Positions 1-7,845 of a DNA stretch of 21,235 nt are shown piece by piece. Each line of letters opens with the position of its first letter. The stretch's first letter is position 1. The position numbers were made by a program, and so were the translations under genes. The notes beneath the pieces are model-generated. The model did no database searches, was not told the origin of the DNA, and worked only from the letters and a program-made list of their open reading frames with translations. The stretch is from an uncultured Oscillospiraceae bacterium (lineage in GTDB: Bacteria > Bacillota_A > Clostridia > Oscillospirales > Oscillospiraceae): the NCBI GenBank assembly GCA_910584605.1, contig CAJUAW010000042.1, forward strand, positions 1-21,235, given 5' to 3'.

Positions 1-46
1 ACATCAGCTGCTCCGCATGCCAGTTGTCTACAATTTTGATGTCCAT
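1..46 (-). CDS. 5' end of an unidentified protein (partial, runs off the window)
   Basis: An ATG at 44-46 on the minus strand opens a frame (MDIKIVDNWHAEQLM) that stays open to the window edge. It lies 12 nt after the stop of the preceding minus-strand gene, which fits a third cistron of the T-box-led operon. The upstream ribosome-binding site is weak. Only 15 codons are visible, so no family can be assigned, and a chance open frame is possible. Confidence 0.45.
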   Translation of the reverse strand, partial: MDIKIVDNWHAEQLM

Positions 47-58
47 AAGCGTTCCCGC

Positions 59-814
59 TCAGTCCACCAGCACCACCCGGTCCCGGGCGGGGAAGTGGAT
101 GTGCAGGCCCAGCTTCCACAGATCGAAGTACCCCCGGAAGGGGTTTTCCCGCTGGGTGTCGAGCATGGGCCATTGGAGGTAATAGGACAGGTCATAGTCG
201 CAGCTGATGTGGTACAGAGCTTCGGACAGCAGCCCGATATCCTCGCATCCCTTCCGGTATTGCAGGTCCTCCTGATACCACTCGGTCAGGTCGTCCAGGT
301 CCACCGTCTGAATGCCCTCTCCCGTGATCCACACCTGACGGACCTGCTCCTCAAAGTCCCGGCCCTCCTGGCCGGAGAGGAACTGGATTTCAGCGTCCTC
401 GTCCAGAGGCGGGTCCTCGTCAAATTCCTCCAAATAGATGCGGTTGATGGCCTTGACATAGGTCCGGGCGGCGTCGATGGCGGCCGGTTTGTTTTCCTCC
501 GAAAACCGGGCGAAGAAGTAGGCGGCAAAAGCGGTCTGGCCGGTGGGGGTGGTGCTGGTTGCCGTGTCCCGGCTGGCCGCGTCAATCTCCAAAAGCCCCT
601 GGAGCATATCCAGTCCTGGCTGGCCGTAGAGACTCAAAATGGGCCGCAGGCGCTCCAGATTGCCGCCCCGCAGGTCCTGAATCAGGAAGGGCGGCACCGC
701 CTCCATCTCCAAATCGTACTCGTGCTCCTCAAAAACTTCCTTCAGCACCGGGTCCTGCTGGATGATTTCCGTCCAGCTGTCGGGCAGGTATTCCCGGCAT
801 TCCTCCAGCGTCAT
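59..814 (-). CDS. Uncharacterised 251-aa acidic protein, second gene of the T-box-led operon
   Basis: I do not recognise the family. The ATG at 812-814 is chosen because AAGGAGG lies 8 nt upstream (823-829). The open frame extends further upstream, but that stretch overlaps the preceding gene and its translation looks like shadow sequence. The protein is soluble and acidic, with no signal peptide or membrane segment, and is rich in Tyr, Trp, Asp and Glu (for example a run near residues 170-200 containing DLDDLTEWYQEDLQYRKG). It starts 19 nt after the stop of the 201-aa gene, so the two are probably cotranscribed. Such acidic single-domain proteins are common among polymorphic-toxin immunity families, but nothing here proves that role. 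Confidence 0.75.
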   Translation of the reverse strand: MTLEECREYLPDSWTEIIQQDPVLKEVFEEHEYDLEMEAVPPFLIQDLRGGNLERLRPILSLYGQPGLDMLQGLLEIDAASRDTATSTTPTGQTAFAAYFFARFSEENKPAAIDAARTYVKAINRIYLEEFDEDPPLDEDAEIQFLSGQEGRDFEEQVRQVWITGEGIQTVDLDDLTEWYQEDLQYRKGCEDIGLLSEALYHISCDYDLSYYLQWPMLDTQRENPFRGYFDLWKLGLHIHFPARDRVVLVD

Positions 815-833
815 AAAAACAACCTCCTTCGGG

Positions 834-1439
834 TTAAAAGTAATAGTCCCGCCGCCAGCGGTCTCCGTGCAGACTGTCGCAGGACGCCTCGTCAATGTGC
901 CACTCCTCCGCCTGGCGTTTGAGGACAAAGCGGTATTTTTGAAAATAGCCATAGTATTGGGCGCTGTGCCCGCCGCGTTTCGCATCCTCCACCAGATAGC
1001 GCACATCCGGGTCGGACAGGTCAAAGGGCACGCTGTCCTCGTCGGGGACCAGCTGCGCCACAGCCTTTCCGGCGCTTTTCATGGTGACAGACAGTGTGCA
1101 GCCAGTATTCACGCAGCTGAATGAGGAGGGAAAGTGATCCGCGTGGAGACAGTCCCGCCGCTGGGCAATCAGTTTTTGGGTGCAGTGTGGGTCCAGCAGG
1201 GCGGCGAAGCGGAGCTTCATCTCCTCTTTCCAGTCTTGGATGTCGGTAAATTCCCTACGCGCACCGTCCTTAAACTCGATCACCCGCCCCTTTTTGCACA
1301 GGCGGGTGTACTGTGCAAAACTCTTATTCTCCATGGCCGCCAGTTCCCGCAGCAGGGACGTCAGCGCCTGGGCGGCCTCCTCGGCCGCAGGGTGGAATTT
1401 CTCAGGGGTGTCAACAACTTGCATAGCGACCGAATTCAT
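834..1439 (-). CDS. Uncharacterised 201-aa protein, possible NTF2-like fold, first gene after the T-box
   Basis: The ATG at 1437-1439 is preceded by a GGGAG ribosome-binding site; upstream in-frame codons fall inside the T-box leader and are rejected. The N-terminal half looks helical (residues about 15-90). The C-terminal half has alternating beta-like segments ending in a YRFVLKRQAEEWHIDEAS stretch, a pattern I associate with NTF2-like domains such as SnoaL-like or NTF2-type immunity proteins. That resemblance is by eye and tentative. There is no signal peptide or membrane segment. The start codon is about 20 nt from the end of the T-box terminator, so this gene is the direct regulatory target of that riboswitch as the DNA is laid out. 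That is odd, because T-box genes normally act in amino-acid supply or tRNA charging. Confidence 0.75.
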   Translation of the reverse strand: MNSVAMQVVDTPEKFHPAAEEAAQALTSLLRELAAMENKSFAQYTRLCKKGRVIEFKDGARREFTDIQDWKEEMKLRFAALLDPHCTQKLIAQRRDCLHADHFPSSFSCVNTGCTLSVTMKSAGKAVAQLVPDEDSVPFDLSDPDVRYLVEDAKRGGHSAQYYGYFQKYRFVLKRQAEEWHIDEASCDSLHGDRWRRDYYF

Positions 1440-1459
1440 TTTTGACCGCTCCCTTCTCA

Positions 1460-1499
1460 AAAATAAAAACGCCTCTGTCCCTGTAAAGAGACAAAGGCG
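1460..1499 (-). terminator. Rho-independent terminator of the T-box leader
   Basis: On the minus strand, arm 1488-1499 (CGCCTTTGTCTC) pairs with arm 1470-1481 (GGGACAGAGGCG) over 12 bp with two G-U pairs and a 6-nt loop. A T-rich tract follows at 1460-1469. In T-box leaders this hairpin competes with the antiterminator that contains the conserved T-box sequence, and here the T-box motif lies just upstream (1507-1521). Confidence 0.9.
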
Positions 1500-1715
1500 C
1501 AAACCTCTGCGGTACCACTCTTTTTGCCGGGGCGCAAAGGCCCGGCCGCTCAAGTCTGCCCGGTAACGGGGGCGTCCGGAGGGGCCTACTGTGGTTCAGC
1601 CCTCCGCTCCAAGGTGATGTTCGCCGCTCCCTCCCGTCCGCCTTTCACCAAACGGCGGCTCTCTTTGCGTCTCGGAGGCGGGGACTTATCCTTTTCCAAG
1701 CGTTTTGTGTATTCA
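1460..1715 (-). promoter_or_regulatory. T-box riboswitch, probable isoleucine specifier
   Basis: The minus strand carries the T-box core AGAGTGGTACCGCAG (1507-1521) followed by a terminator (1460-1499). Stem I can be traced: a 7-bp helix CTCCGAG/CTTGGAG, the AGAGAG element, and a distal stem CCGCC/GGCGG closing a loop with TTTGGTGAAA. The specifier loop reads GAACATCACC, so ATC (Ile, 1616-1618) followed by A is the best codon. ACC (Thr) is the alternative if the register is shifted. The antiterminator bulge UGGU pairs with a tRNA whose discriminator base is A, which fits tRNA-Ile. By family knowledge, uncharged tRNA stabilises the antiterminator and permits readthrough. The genes that follow are not a synthetase. 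Confidence 0.88.
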
Positions 1716-1722
1716 GGACACT

Positions 1723-1751
1723 ATCTTATCCGGTTTTTCAAGGGTTGTCAA
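1723..1751 (-). promoter_or_regulatory. Promoter of the T-box leader
   Basis: On the minus strand there is a perfect -35 TTGACA (1746-1751), a 17-nt spacer and a -10 TAAGAT (1723-1728). This predicts a transcript start near 1715, just before stem I of the T-box. The leader and the genes after it can therefore be transcribed independently of rluD. Confidence 0.85.
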
Positions 1752-1879
1752 GGGGGAAGCTGCACTTTTTCCACCATCCCACCTTGTGAACGGGGCGGGA
1801 GGGATTTCGTGAACAGCATCCCTCCACCGCCGGGCTGCCTCCAGCGCCCCCCTCTTTTTCACATGGGAGGCTGTGTGCG
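1752..1879. other. Intergenic region between rluD and the T-box promoter
   Basis: I see no gene here. An 8-bp inverted repeat, GGAGGGAT (1798-1805) and ATCCCTCC (1818-1825), could form a hairpin after rluD, but no T-tract follows on either strand, so it is not a standard terminator. Its role is unknown. Confidence 0.5.
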
Positions 1880-2788
1880 CTACCGGTCAATGTTCCGCAA
1901 AACTTTCTGAAACCACTCCGGGAGGGGGCACTCCAGCTCCACAAGCTCTCCAGTGGAGGGGTGGACAAACCGCAGCCGCCGGGCGTGAAGGCACTGCCCC
2001 GCCAGGCCGGGGACGGGCTTTTTGCTGCCGTAGACTGTGTCCCCCAGCAGGGGGTGGCCGACGGAGGCCAGATGGACCCGGATCTGATGGGTGCGGCCCG
2101 TCTCCAGGCGGCACTCCAGGTGGGTATGGCCGGGGTACCGGGCCAGGACGGACCAGTGGGTGATTGCCTCCCGGCCGTTTTTTCGTTCGATGGCCATTTT
2201 CTTCCGGTCCGCCGGGTGGCGGCCAATGGGAGCGTTCACTGTGCCGCAGTCCTCCTTGAAGCCTCCGACCGCCACCGCCTCATAGGTCCGGGCCAGACTG
2301 TGGTCCTGGAGCTGGGCGGCCAGAGCCAGGTGCGCCTTGTTGTTCTTGGCGGCGATGATGAGTCCGGAGGTGTCCCGGTCGATGCGGTGGACGATGCCGG
2401 GGCGCAGCTCGCCGTTGATCCCGGAGAGTGATTTTCCGCAGTGATATAACAGTGCGTTGACCAGAGTGCCGTCGGGATGGCCGGGGGCGGGGTGGACCAC
2501 CAGTCCCGCCGGCTTGTTGACCACAATCACGTCGCCGTCCTCATAGACCACGTCCAGGGGGATATCCTGGGGGATCAGATCAATGGGCTCCGGATTGGGG
2601 AGGGCAACCTCCAGCCTCTGACCAGGGGCGGGCCGGTCGTTTTTCCGGACGGGCTTCCCCTCCGACGTGACCGCCCCCCGTTCCAGCAGCCTCTGGGCGG
2701 CGGAGCGGGTCAGATCAGGGACCAGCCGGGCCAGCAGGGCGTCCGCCCGCTCTCCCTCCCGGTCAGCGGTCAGCGTCAGCGCCGTCAT
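1880..2788 (-). CDS. rluD: RluA/RluD-family large-subunit rRNA pseudouridine synthase
   Basis: The 302-aa product has an N-terminal S4-like RNA-binding region (about residues 10-60) and a pseudouridine synthase catalytic domain. The signature HRIDRDTSG lies at 134-142, with D137 the expected catalytic aspartate; NKPAGLVVHP and GRTHQIRVHL are further family motifs. Members isomerise uridines in 23S rRNA (helix 69 for RluD); the exact target sites cannot be read from sequence. The ATG at 2786-2788 has a GGGGGAGG site upstream, and the gene start overlaps the end of lspA by 26 nt, implying translational coupling. The lspA-rluD order is common in Firmicutes. The gene ends with TAG at 1880-1882. 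Confidence 0.93.
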   Translation of the reverse strand: MTALTLTADREGERADALLARLVPDLTRSAAQRLLERGAVTSEGKPVRKNDRPAPGQRLEVALPNPEPIDLIPQDIPLDVVYEDGDVIVVNKPAGLVVHPAPGHPDGTLVNALLYHCGKSLSGINGELRPGIVHRIDRDTSGLIIAAKNNKAHLALAAQLQDHSLARTYEAVAVGGFKEDCGTVNAPIGRHPADRKKMAIERKNGREAITHWSVLARYPGHTHLECRLETGRTHQIRVHLASVGHPLLGDTVYGSKKPVPGLAGQCLHARRLRFVHPSTGELVELECPLPEWFQKVLRNIDR

Positions 2789-3254
2789 GGGCGGCCTCCC
2801 CCTTGTTCTCCAACTTGTCCCACAGCAGAAGATAGTACAGCCCGGCGGAGATGCCCCCCACCACCACGCAGATGTCCGCTACGTTGAACACGGCGAAGTG
2901 CATGAACAACACGTTGAACATGTCCACCACAAAGCCCCGGAAGGCCCGGTCGATGAGGTTGCCCACCGCCCCCGCCAGCAGCAGGGTGAGGGGGAGCTTG
3001 CCCAGAGGGTGGCGGAAGAGGTTCATCCACAGGGCGGCCGCCAGCAGGATGGACATGACCAGCGACACCACCGCCAGCGCCCAGGTGTGCTCCGAAAAGA
3101 TGGAGAAGGCCGCCCCGGTGTTGGTCACATAGGTCAGGTCCAGGATATAGGGGATAAAGGGGACGTGTTCCCCTAGAGGGATGCGGGTCATCACCAGATA
3201 TTTCACCAGCTGGTCCACGGCGACGAGGACCGCGGCGATCAGTCCGTACATCAT
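2763..3254 (-). CDS. lspA: Lipoprotein signal peptidase II
   Basis: The 163-aa product matches LspA in length and motifs. This integral membrane aspartyl protease cleaves the signal peptide from diacylglyceryl-modified prolipoproteins. The first membrane segment contains DQLVK (residues 14-18). The TNTGAAFS motif is at 45-52 and GNLIDR at 98-103. The catalytic aspartates are expected at D111 (GFVVDMFN) and D127 (FNVAD). Four hydrophobic segments are visible. Two adjacent Met codons are possible starts; the first is used here. It lies 13 nt after the dnaI-like gene and overlaps rluD by 26 nt. Confidence 0.95.
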   Translation of the reverse strand: MMYGLIAAVLVAVDQLVKYLVMTRIPLGEHVPFIPYILDLTYVTNTGAAFSIFSEHTWALAVVSLVMSILLAAALWMNLFRHPLGKLPLTLLLAGAVGNLIDRAFRGFVVDMFNVLFMHFAVFNVADICVVVGGISAGLYYLLLWDKLENKGEAAHDGADADR

Positions 3255-3267
3255 GAGGCTACTCCTT

Positions 3268-4272
3268 TTACAGTTGGTTTTTCCGCAGCGGCCGGATATC
3301 CGCTCCGAAAAATCCCAGAAATTCGTATTCCCCCTTCAAGCGGGACAGAATGGGGGGATCGTAACGCTGCTCCAGCTCCTCCAGAGACAGGTTGGTGGAG
3401 ATGACGGTCTGCCTGCCCGCGACCAGCCGGGTGTTCACCAGTTCGTACAGGGAGGACTGGGTCAGCCGGGTGGTCATCTCCCGGCCCAGGTCGTCCAGGA
3501 TGAGCAGGTCGCAGCTGAGGTAGCGCCGGGTCTCGTCCCGGGCGTCCAGGCCGTCGGCGCTGTCCCGGCGGAACCGGCGGGTCTCGAACTGCTCAAAGAC
3601 GTTGACCGCAGTGTCGTACACCACCGAGAAGCCGTTTTCGGATACCGTGCGGGCGATGCAGGCGGACAGGAAGGTTTTGCCCAGCCCCGGCGGTCCGGAC
3701 AGGAGCAGGTTTTTGGTGGAGGTGCGGCCGAATTTGGTGGCGTAGTTCCAGCACACGCTGCAGTTCATGTCCATGTTTTCCCGGGGGGATATCCCGTGCT
3801 GAGGATCGGGGGCCGGGCTGTAGTAGTCCATAGAAAAGGTGTCGAAGGACTGCTCCCCCAGGTCCAGCAGCTTGGACAGCTCCTTGATCTGCTCCTGGGC
3901 GCACAGCTGCTGCAGGCAGCGGCACATCCGCCCCCCCTGCCAGCCGCTGTCCCGGCACAGGGGACAGGCGGGCTTGCCGTCCAAAGAGTCCTCGGCCAGG
4001 CCCATGTCCGCCAGGAGGGCGGCCCGTTCCCGCTGGAGGCTCTGGTTCTCTTCCCGCACCGACCGGACCGCCTGGACCGGGTCGCCCCCCTGGCGGAGGG
4101 CGGCGGCCACCAGGCCGGCCATGGTGCCCTGGATGCGGCGGTCCAGCTGCTCCAGCTTGGGCTGCCGGGCGTAAACGTCCTGGCGCAGGCGCTCGGCCTG
4201 ATCCCGGCGGCGGCGGTTCTGGTCCTCCAGCCGCTGGTTGGCCCGGCGCAGCACATTGGCGTCGTATGACAT
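3268..4272 (-). CDS. DnaC/DnaI-like AAA+ ATPase, replicative helicase loader
   Basis: The 334-aa protein has a coiled-coil-prone basic N-terminus (about 8-50) and a CPLC...CRC cysteine cluster (C103, C106, C117, C119) like the zinc-binding segment of B. subtilis DnaI. An AAA+ domain follows, with Walker A GPPGLGKT (193-200), Walker B LLILDDLG (256-263) and a sensor-like ISTNLS near 291-296. By family it would load the replicative DNA helicase at origins or stalled forks. The ATG at 4270-4272 has a GGAGGG site and lies one base after the dnaD-like stop. Pairing with a DnaD-domain gene supports replication restart rather than an IS21 IstB role, since no transposase is nearby. Confidence 0.9.
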   Translation of the reverse strand: MSYDANVLRRANQRLEDQNRRRRDQAERLRQDVYARQPKLEQLDRRIQGTMAGLVAAALRQGGDPVQAVRSVREENQSLQRERAALLADMGLAEDSLDGKPACPLCRDSGWQGGRMCRCLQQLCAQEQIKELSKLLDLGEQSFDTFSMDYYSPAPDPQHGISPRENMDMNCSVCWNYATKFGRTSTKNLLLSGPPGLGKTFLSACIARTVSENGFSVVYDTAVNVFEQFETRRFRRDSADGLDARDETRRYLSCDLLILDDLGREMTTRLTQSSLYELVNTRLVAGRQTVISTNLSLEELEQRYDPPILSRLKGEYEFLGFFGADIRPLRKNQL

Positions 4273-4273
4273 A

Positions 4274-5224
4274 TCAGTTTCCCTCCTGTTTCAGCTGCTC
4301 CATCAGGCGGCGGGTGCGCTCCACGTTCTCCTTGGCCCGGCGCTCCTGCTCGGCGAAGGGCGGCGCGGCCTGGGCGCCGCCGGCCGTTCGGGCGGGACGG
4401 GGGCGCTGGTCCCCGGTGCGGATGGCGGCAGCGGTGTGCAGCCCCTTCTCGTGCCAGCGGCGCAGGATGCCGTTCATATAGCTCCAGTCCATGGACTGCT
4501 TTTTCAGCACCGTCCGCTCGTAGGCCATGCGGATGGCCTCGTCCTCAAAACCCATGCCGTCCCAGGCGGCGATGTAGTCCTTCTCCCGCTGGACCAGGGG
4601 GCGGGGGGAAATGTCCAGCAGGCGGAGCACCTCGGTCTCCCGGCCCCGGAGGCGGGTGAGCTTGGCGATGTGCTCCTCCGCCCGCTCCATGGTGTCGATC
4701 CCCCGGCGGGCCCAGGCGAAGCCCTCCTTCCGGATCTGGGAGAGGAAGGGCTTGCGCCCCGGACCGTATTTTTGGGCGATCTCCTCGGTGCACCAGCCCA
4801 CCAGCATGAGGATGACCTCGGCGGGGAGGGCCAGATGGTCGTAGAGGGTGTACAGGTTCCTCAGATCGGAGGAGGACAGCCGCTTGCCTAGCCGCCGCTC
4901 CACCTCGCCCGCCAGGGCGGGGAAGGTGGAACCCTGGTCCGCCAGGGCCTGGGTGATGTCCTCGGTGGTGTACTCCGGGGGCGGAGCCTCCTGGACGGGG
5001 GATTCTGCCGGGGCGGGCAGCTCCGCCGGAGCCATGCCCTGGTCCTGCAGCTGGCCCAGGGCGCTCTGGAGGCGGGCGGGCGTCCACTTCAGCTGGTCCG
5101 CGCTCCGGTGGCGGAGCAGGTGGAGGTAGAGGAGGGCGGCGTCGCCGCTGTCCAGCTTCAGCAGGCGGTCCGCCGCCTGAGCGGTGATGGCCAATATCTC
5201 GCCGGGAAACAACCCCTGCTGCAC
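4274..5224 (-). CDS. dnaD: DnaD/DnaB-type primosome protein
   Basis: The 316-aa protein carries two helical repeats of the DnaD/DnaB_2 type. The first is at about residues 85-180, including LRNLYTLYDHLALPAEVILMLV-like helices. The second, at about 213-265, contains the characteristic DYIAAWDGMGF...YMNGILRRWHEKG pattern. An acidic, proline-rich linker (about 62-85) separates a short N-terminal domain. The tail (about 265-316) is basic and predicted flexible. By family it acts with the DnaI-type loader in primosome assembly. The start is GTG at 5222-5224, supported by AGGAGG 7 nt upstream and by the promoter at 5257-5285. The next gene follows after one base. Confidence 0.88.
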   Translation of the reverse strand: MQQGLFPGEILAITAQAADRLLKLDSGDAALLYLHLLRHRSADQLKWTPARLQSALGQLQDQGMAPAELPAPAESPVQEAPPPEYTTEDITQALADQGSTFPALAGEVERRLGKRLSSSDLRNLYTLYDHLALPAEVILMLVGWCTEEIAQKYGPGRKPFLSQIRKEGFAWARRGIDTMERAEEHIAKLTRLRGRETEVLRLLDISPRPLVQREKDYIAAWDGMGFEDEAIRMAYERTVLKKQSMDWSYMNGILRRWHEKGLHTAAAIRTGDQRPRPARTAGGAQAAPPFAEQERRAKENVERTRRLMEQLKQEGN

Positions 5225-5256
5225 GGGAACACCTCCTCCTGAAAATCTGTTCCCCT

Positions 5257-5285
5257 ATTCTACAACAAAATCCCTTCCGCGTCCA
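5257..5285 (-). promoter_or_regulatory. Promoter of the dnaD-dnaI-lspA-rluD operon
   Basis: On the minus strand: -35 TGGACG (5280-5285, 4 of 6 consensus), a 17-nt spacer and -10 TAGAAT (5257-5262). The predicted start near 5250 leaves a 5' leader of about 25 nt before the GTG of dnaD. It diverges from the zapA promoter. Confidence 0.6.
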
Positions 5286-5332
5286 TCTTTTTTCAGGGGA
5301 TGGGGAAAGAAGAAAAATTCATGAATATTTCG

Positions 5333-5361
5333 TTTTCAAACATGCCCAGCTGTGCTATAAT
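5333..5361 (+). promoter_or_regulatory. Promoter of the zapA operon
   Basis: A perfect -10 TATAAT (5356-5361) is preceded by TGC, an extended -10 element. A weaker -35, TTTTCA (5333-5338), lies 17 nt upstream. The transcript would begin near 5368, about 50 nt before zapA. Confidence 0.75.
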
Positions 5362-5420
5362 GGACAACATAGATCAAGCTGGGAACATATGCCAAGAGAA
5401 CGTGCGGGAGGGATCGAGAC

Positions 5421-5735
5421 ATGAGAAACAAGGTAGTCGTTACCATCGGCGGAAAGGACTACACCATGGTCGCGGCGGAGGATGAGGGCTATGTCCGCCG
5501 GTGCGCCGCGCTGGTGGACAAGCACCTGGCTGAGGTGTCCGGCGGGGGGAGGCTGTCCCAGGCGGACGCGGCGGTGCTGGCTGCCATGAACATTGCGGAC
5601 CTGCTGATGAAGGAGCAAGAGACGTCGGAGAACCTGCGCCGCCAGGTGAAGGAGAACCTGGAGGAGGCCAACACCCTGAAGCTGGAGCTGTCCGAGGCCA
5701 AGCGGGAGATCTTCAAGCTGGGGACCAGAAAGTAA
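5421..5735 (+). CDS. zapA: ZapA-like cell division protein
   Basis: The 104-aa protein has the ZapA layout. The N-terminal globular domain begins with a short strand (residues 2-9, NKVVVTIG) and a GKDY turn, and includes the AALVDKHL helix. A long C-terminal coiled coil spans about 55-102 (heptad-like KEQETSENLRRQVKENLEEA). ZapA stabilises and bundles FtsZ protofilaments at the division ring. The ATG at 5421 has a GGAGGG site 8 nt upstream. It is the first gene after a strong promoter and is followed 16 nt later by a U32 peptidase, a pairing frequent in Firmicutes. Confidence 0.92.
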   Translation: MRNKVVVTIGGKDYTMVAAEDEGYVRRCAALVDKHLAEVSGGGRLSQADAAVLAAMNIADLLMKEQETSENLRRQVKENLEEANTLKLELSEAKREIFKLGTRK

Positions 5736-5751
5736 AAAGGAGGACCCGCTG

Positions 5752-7839
5752 ATGATGGAGCTGCTCGCCCCCGCCGGGTCCATGGAGGCGGTGAAGGCCG
5801 CCGTCCAGAATGGAGCCGGCGCCGTTTATTTTGGATACGGAGACTTTAACGCCCGCCGCGGAGCCCGGAACTTTACCCGGGAGGAGGCCGCGGCGGCAGT
5901 TTCTTACTGCCATCTCCGGGGCTGCAAGGTGAACCTCACCCTGAACACCCTGCTCACCGACCGGGAGCTCCCCGCCGCCGCCGAGCTGGCCGCCCACGCC
6001 AGCAGCATCGGGGTGGACGCGGTCATCGTCCAGGACCTGGGGGTGGCGCGGATGCTGCGCCAGTCCGTCCCCGACCTGCCCATCCACGGCTCCACCCAGA
6101 TGACCGTCCACTCTCTGGACGGGGTGAAGCTGTGCGCCGATCTGGGCATGAGCCGGGTGGTGCTGGGCCGGGAGCTGAGCCGGGAGCAGATCGCCTATAT
6201 CTGCCAAAACGCCCCCATCGAGATCGAGGTCTTCGGCCACGGGGCCCTGTGCATGTGCTGGTCGGGGCAGTGCTTTTTCTCCTCGGTCATCGGGGGGCGC
6301 AGCGGCAACCGGGGGATGTGCGCCCAGCCCTGCCGCCTGAACTACGGCTGGGGCAGCAAGGCCGACGAGTACCCCCTCTCTCTGAAGGACCTGTCCCTGG
6401 CCGGGCACCTGAAGGCCCTGCAGCATATGGGAGTGGCCTGCCTCAAGCTGGAGGGCCGGATGAAGCGGCCTGAGTATGTGGCCATTGTCACCGGCATTTA
6501 CGCCAGGGCGCTGCGGGAGGACCGGGAGCCCACGGCGGAGGAGATGGACATCCTGGCGCGGACCTTCTCCCGCCAGGGCTTTACCGACGGCTACTACATG
6601 GGCCAAAAGGGGCGGTCGATGTTCGGCACCCGCCAGGAGGAGAAGGAACCCAGGGAGCTGTACGCCCAGGCCCGGACCACCTATGAGAACAGCGCGGAGA
6701 ACCGGAAGGAGCCGGTACGGATGTACGCCCTGATCCAGGCGGGCCGGCCCGCCCAGGCGGCAGCGGAGGACCAGGAGGGCCGGGTGGTCCATGTGGAAGG
6801 CCCCGTGCCCGAGGAGGCCCGGAATGTCCCCCTCACCCGGGAGAAGGTGGAAAGCCAGCTCTCCCGCACCGGGGGCACCCCCTTTCTGTGCGAGAAGGCT
6901 GCCGCCCGGGTGGAGGACAACCTGTCGCTTCCCCTGTCCGCCCTCAACGACCTGCGCCGCCGGGTGCTGGAGGAGCTGGTGAAGGAGCGGCAGCGGCCCC
7001 CCCAGCGGCGCAGGGAGAGCTTTCAGCCCGGCGTCCGGTACGAGAATCAGGCGGAGCCGCCGGTGTTTACCGTCTCCCTGCGGACGGCGTCCCAGCTCAG
7101 CGCCGAGCTGCTGAAGCTGAAGCCCGCCCTGCTCTACCTCCCCGCCGACGAGGGGGCGGCCCATCCCGAGGCCGTGAAGCGCTGCCGGCAGGCGGGGGTG
7201 CCGGTGGCCGCCGTGCTGCCCCGCATCTGTACCGACCGGGAGCTGCCCCAGCTGGAAAAGGAGTTGGCCGCCCTCCGGGAGCTGGGGGTGGAGGAGGCCC
7301 TGGCCGGTACCTGGGGGGCCGTCCGTCAGGCCCAGCGGATGGGCTTTGCCGTCCGGGGGGACTACGGCCTGGGGGTATACAACAGCCAGACCATGAAGGA
7401 GCTGAAGCGGCTGGGTCTCATCGGGGCCGCCGTCTCCTTTGAGATGAAATTCCCCCAGATCCGGGATATCTCAAAAACGGTCCCCACCGAGTTTATCGCC
7501 TACGGCCGCCTGCCCCTGATGATCACCGAGAACTGCATCATCCACAACCACGGCGGGCGGCACACCTGCGGCAACGTGAACCTGCTCACCGACCGGAAGG
7601 GGGAGCGGTTCCCCGTGGTGAAGGCCTGGGGGTGCCGCAACGAGATTCTCAACTCCAAGAAGCTGTTTTTGGCCGACAAGCAGAAGGACTGGCAGAAGCT
7701 GGGCCTGTGGGGGGCGCGGCTGATGTTCACCACCGAAAACGCTTTGGAGTGCGCCCAGGTGCTGGAGCGGTACATGAATCAGGGCAAATACCAGCCCAAC
7801 GACTTTACCCGGGGGCTGTACTACCGGGATGTGGAGTGA
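5752..7839 (+). CDS. U32 family peptidase-like protein, RlhA/TrhP-type RNA hydroxylation factor
   Basis: The 695-aa product begins with the U32 signature ELLAPAGSMEAVKAAV and contains the conserved cysteine-rich block near residues 161-194 (GHGALCMCWSGQC, then GMCAQPCR; C167, C169, C174, C190, C194). The family is named as a peptidase, but E. coli RlhA and TrhP and B. subtilis TrhP members are needed for hydroxylation of 23S rRNA C2501 or tRNA U34. The size (about 700 aa with a long C-terminal extension) resembles RlhA and its DUF3656 region more than short TrhP. A C-terminal HTCGNVNLLTDRKGERFPV segment is also typical. Two adjacent ATG codons follow AAGGAGG; either may be the start. The substrate is inferred. 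Confidence 0.9.
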   Translation: MMELLAPAGSMEAVKAAVQNGAGAVYFGYGDFNARRGARNFTREEAAAAVSYCHLRGCKVNLTLNTLLTDRELPAAAELAAHASSIGVDAVIVQDLGVARMLRQSVPDLPIHGSTQMTVHSLDGVKLCADLGMSRVVLGRELSREQIAYICQNAPIEIEVFGHGALCMCWSGQCFFSSVIGGRSGNRGMCAQPCRLNYGWGSKADEYPLSLKDLSLAGHLKALQHMGVACLKLEGRMKRPEYVAIVTGIYARALREDREPTAEEMDILARTFSRQGFTDGYYMGQKGRSMFGTRQEEKEPRELYAQARTTYENSAENRKEPVRMYALIQAGRPAQAAAEDQEGRVVHVEGPVPEEARNVPLTREKVESQLSRTGGTPFLCEKAAARVEDNLSLPLSALNDLRRRVLEELVKERQRPPQRRRESFQPGVRYENQAEPPVFTVSLRTASQLSAELLKLKPALLYLPADEGAAHPEAVKRCRQAGVPVAAVLPRICTDRELPQLEKELAALRELGVEEALAGTWGAVRQAQRMGFAVRGDYGLGVYNSQTMKELKRLGLIGAAVSFEMKFPQIRDISKTVPTEFIAYGRLPLMITENCIIHNHGGRHTCGNVNLLTDRKGERFPVVKAWGCRNEILNSKKLFLADKQKDWQKLGLWGARLMFTTENALECAQVLERYMNQGKYQPNDFTRGLYYRDVE

Positions 7840-7845
7840 GAAACC

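Noticed and set aside
815..1024. Upstream extension of the 251-aa minus-strand gene
   Set aside because: It overlaps the 201-aa gene, and the ATG at 812-814 has a strong AAGGAGG site at the right distance.
1798..1825. An 8-bp hairpin after rluD as a terminator
   Set aside because: No T-tract follows on either strand; it is kept only as an unexplained inverted repeat in the intergenic entry.
3268..4272. IstB helper of an IS21-type element as the identity of the DnaC-like ATPase
   Set aside because: No IstA transposase or terminal repeats are present, and the gene is fused into a dnaD-lspA-rluD operon with a DnaI-like cysteine cluster.
5225..5254. A GGGAACA/TGTTCCC hairpin enclosing the dnaD ribosome-binding site
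   Set aside because: The predicted transcript start (about 5250) falls inside the 5' arm, so most of the stem would not be present in the RNA.
5713..7164. A 483-codon minus-strand open frame opposite the U32 gene
   Set aside because: It is antisense to conserved U32 motifs and Gly/Leu/His/Gln-rich with no recognisable domain.
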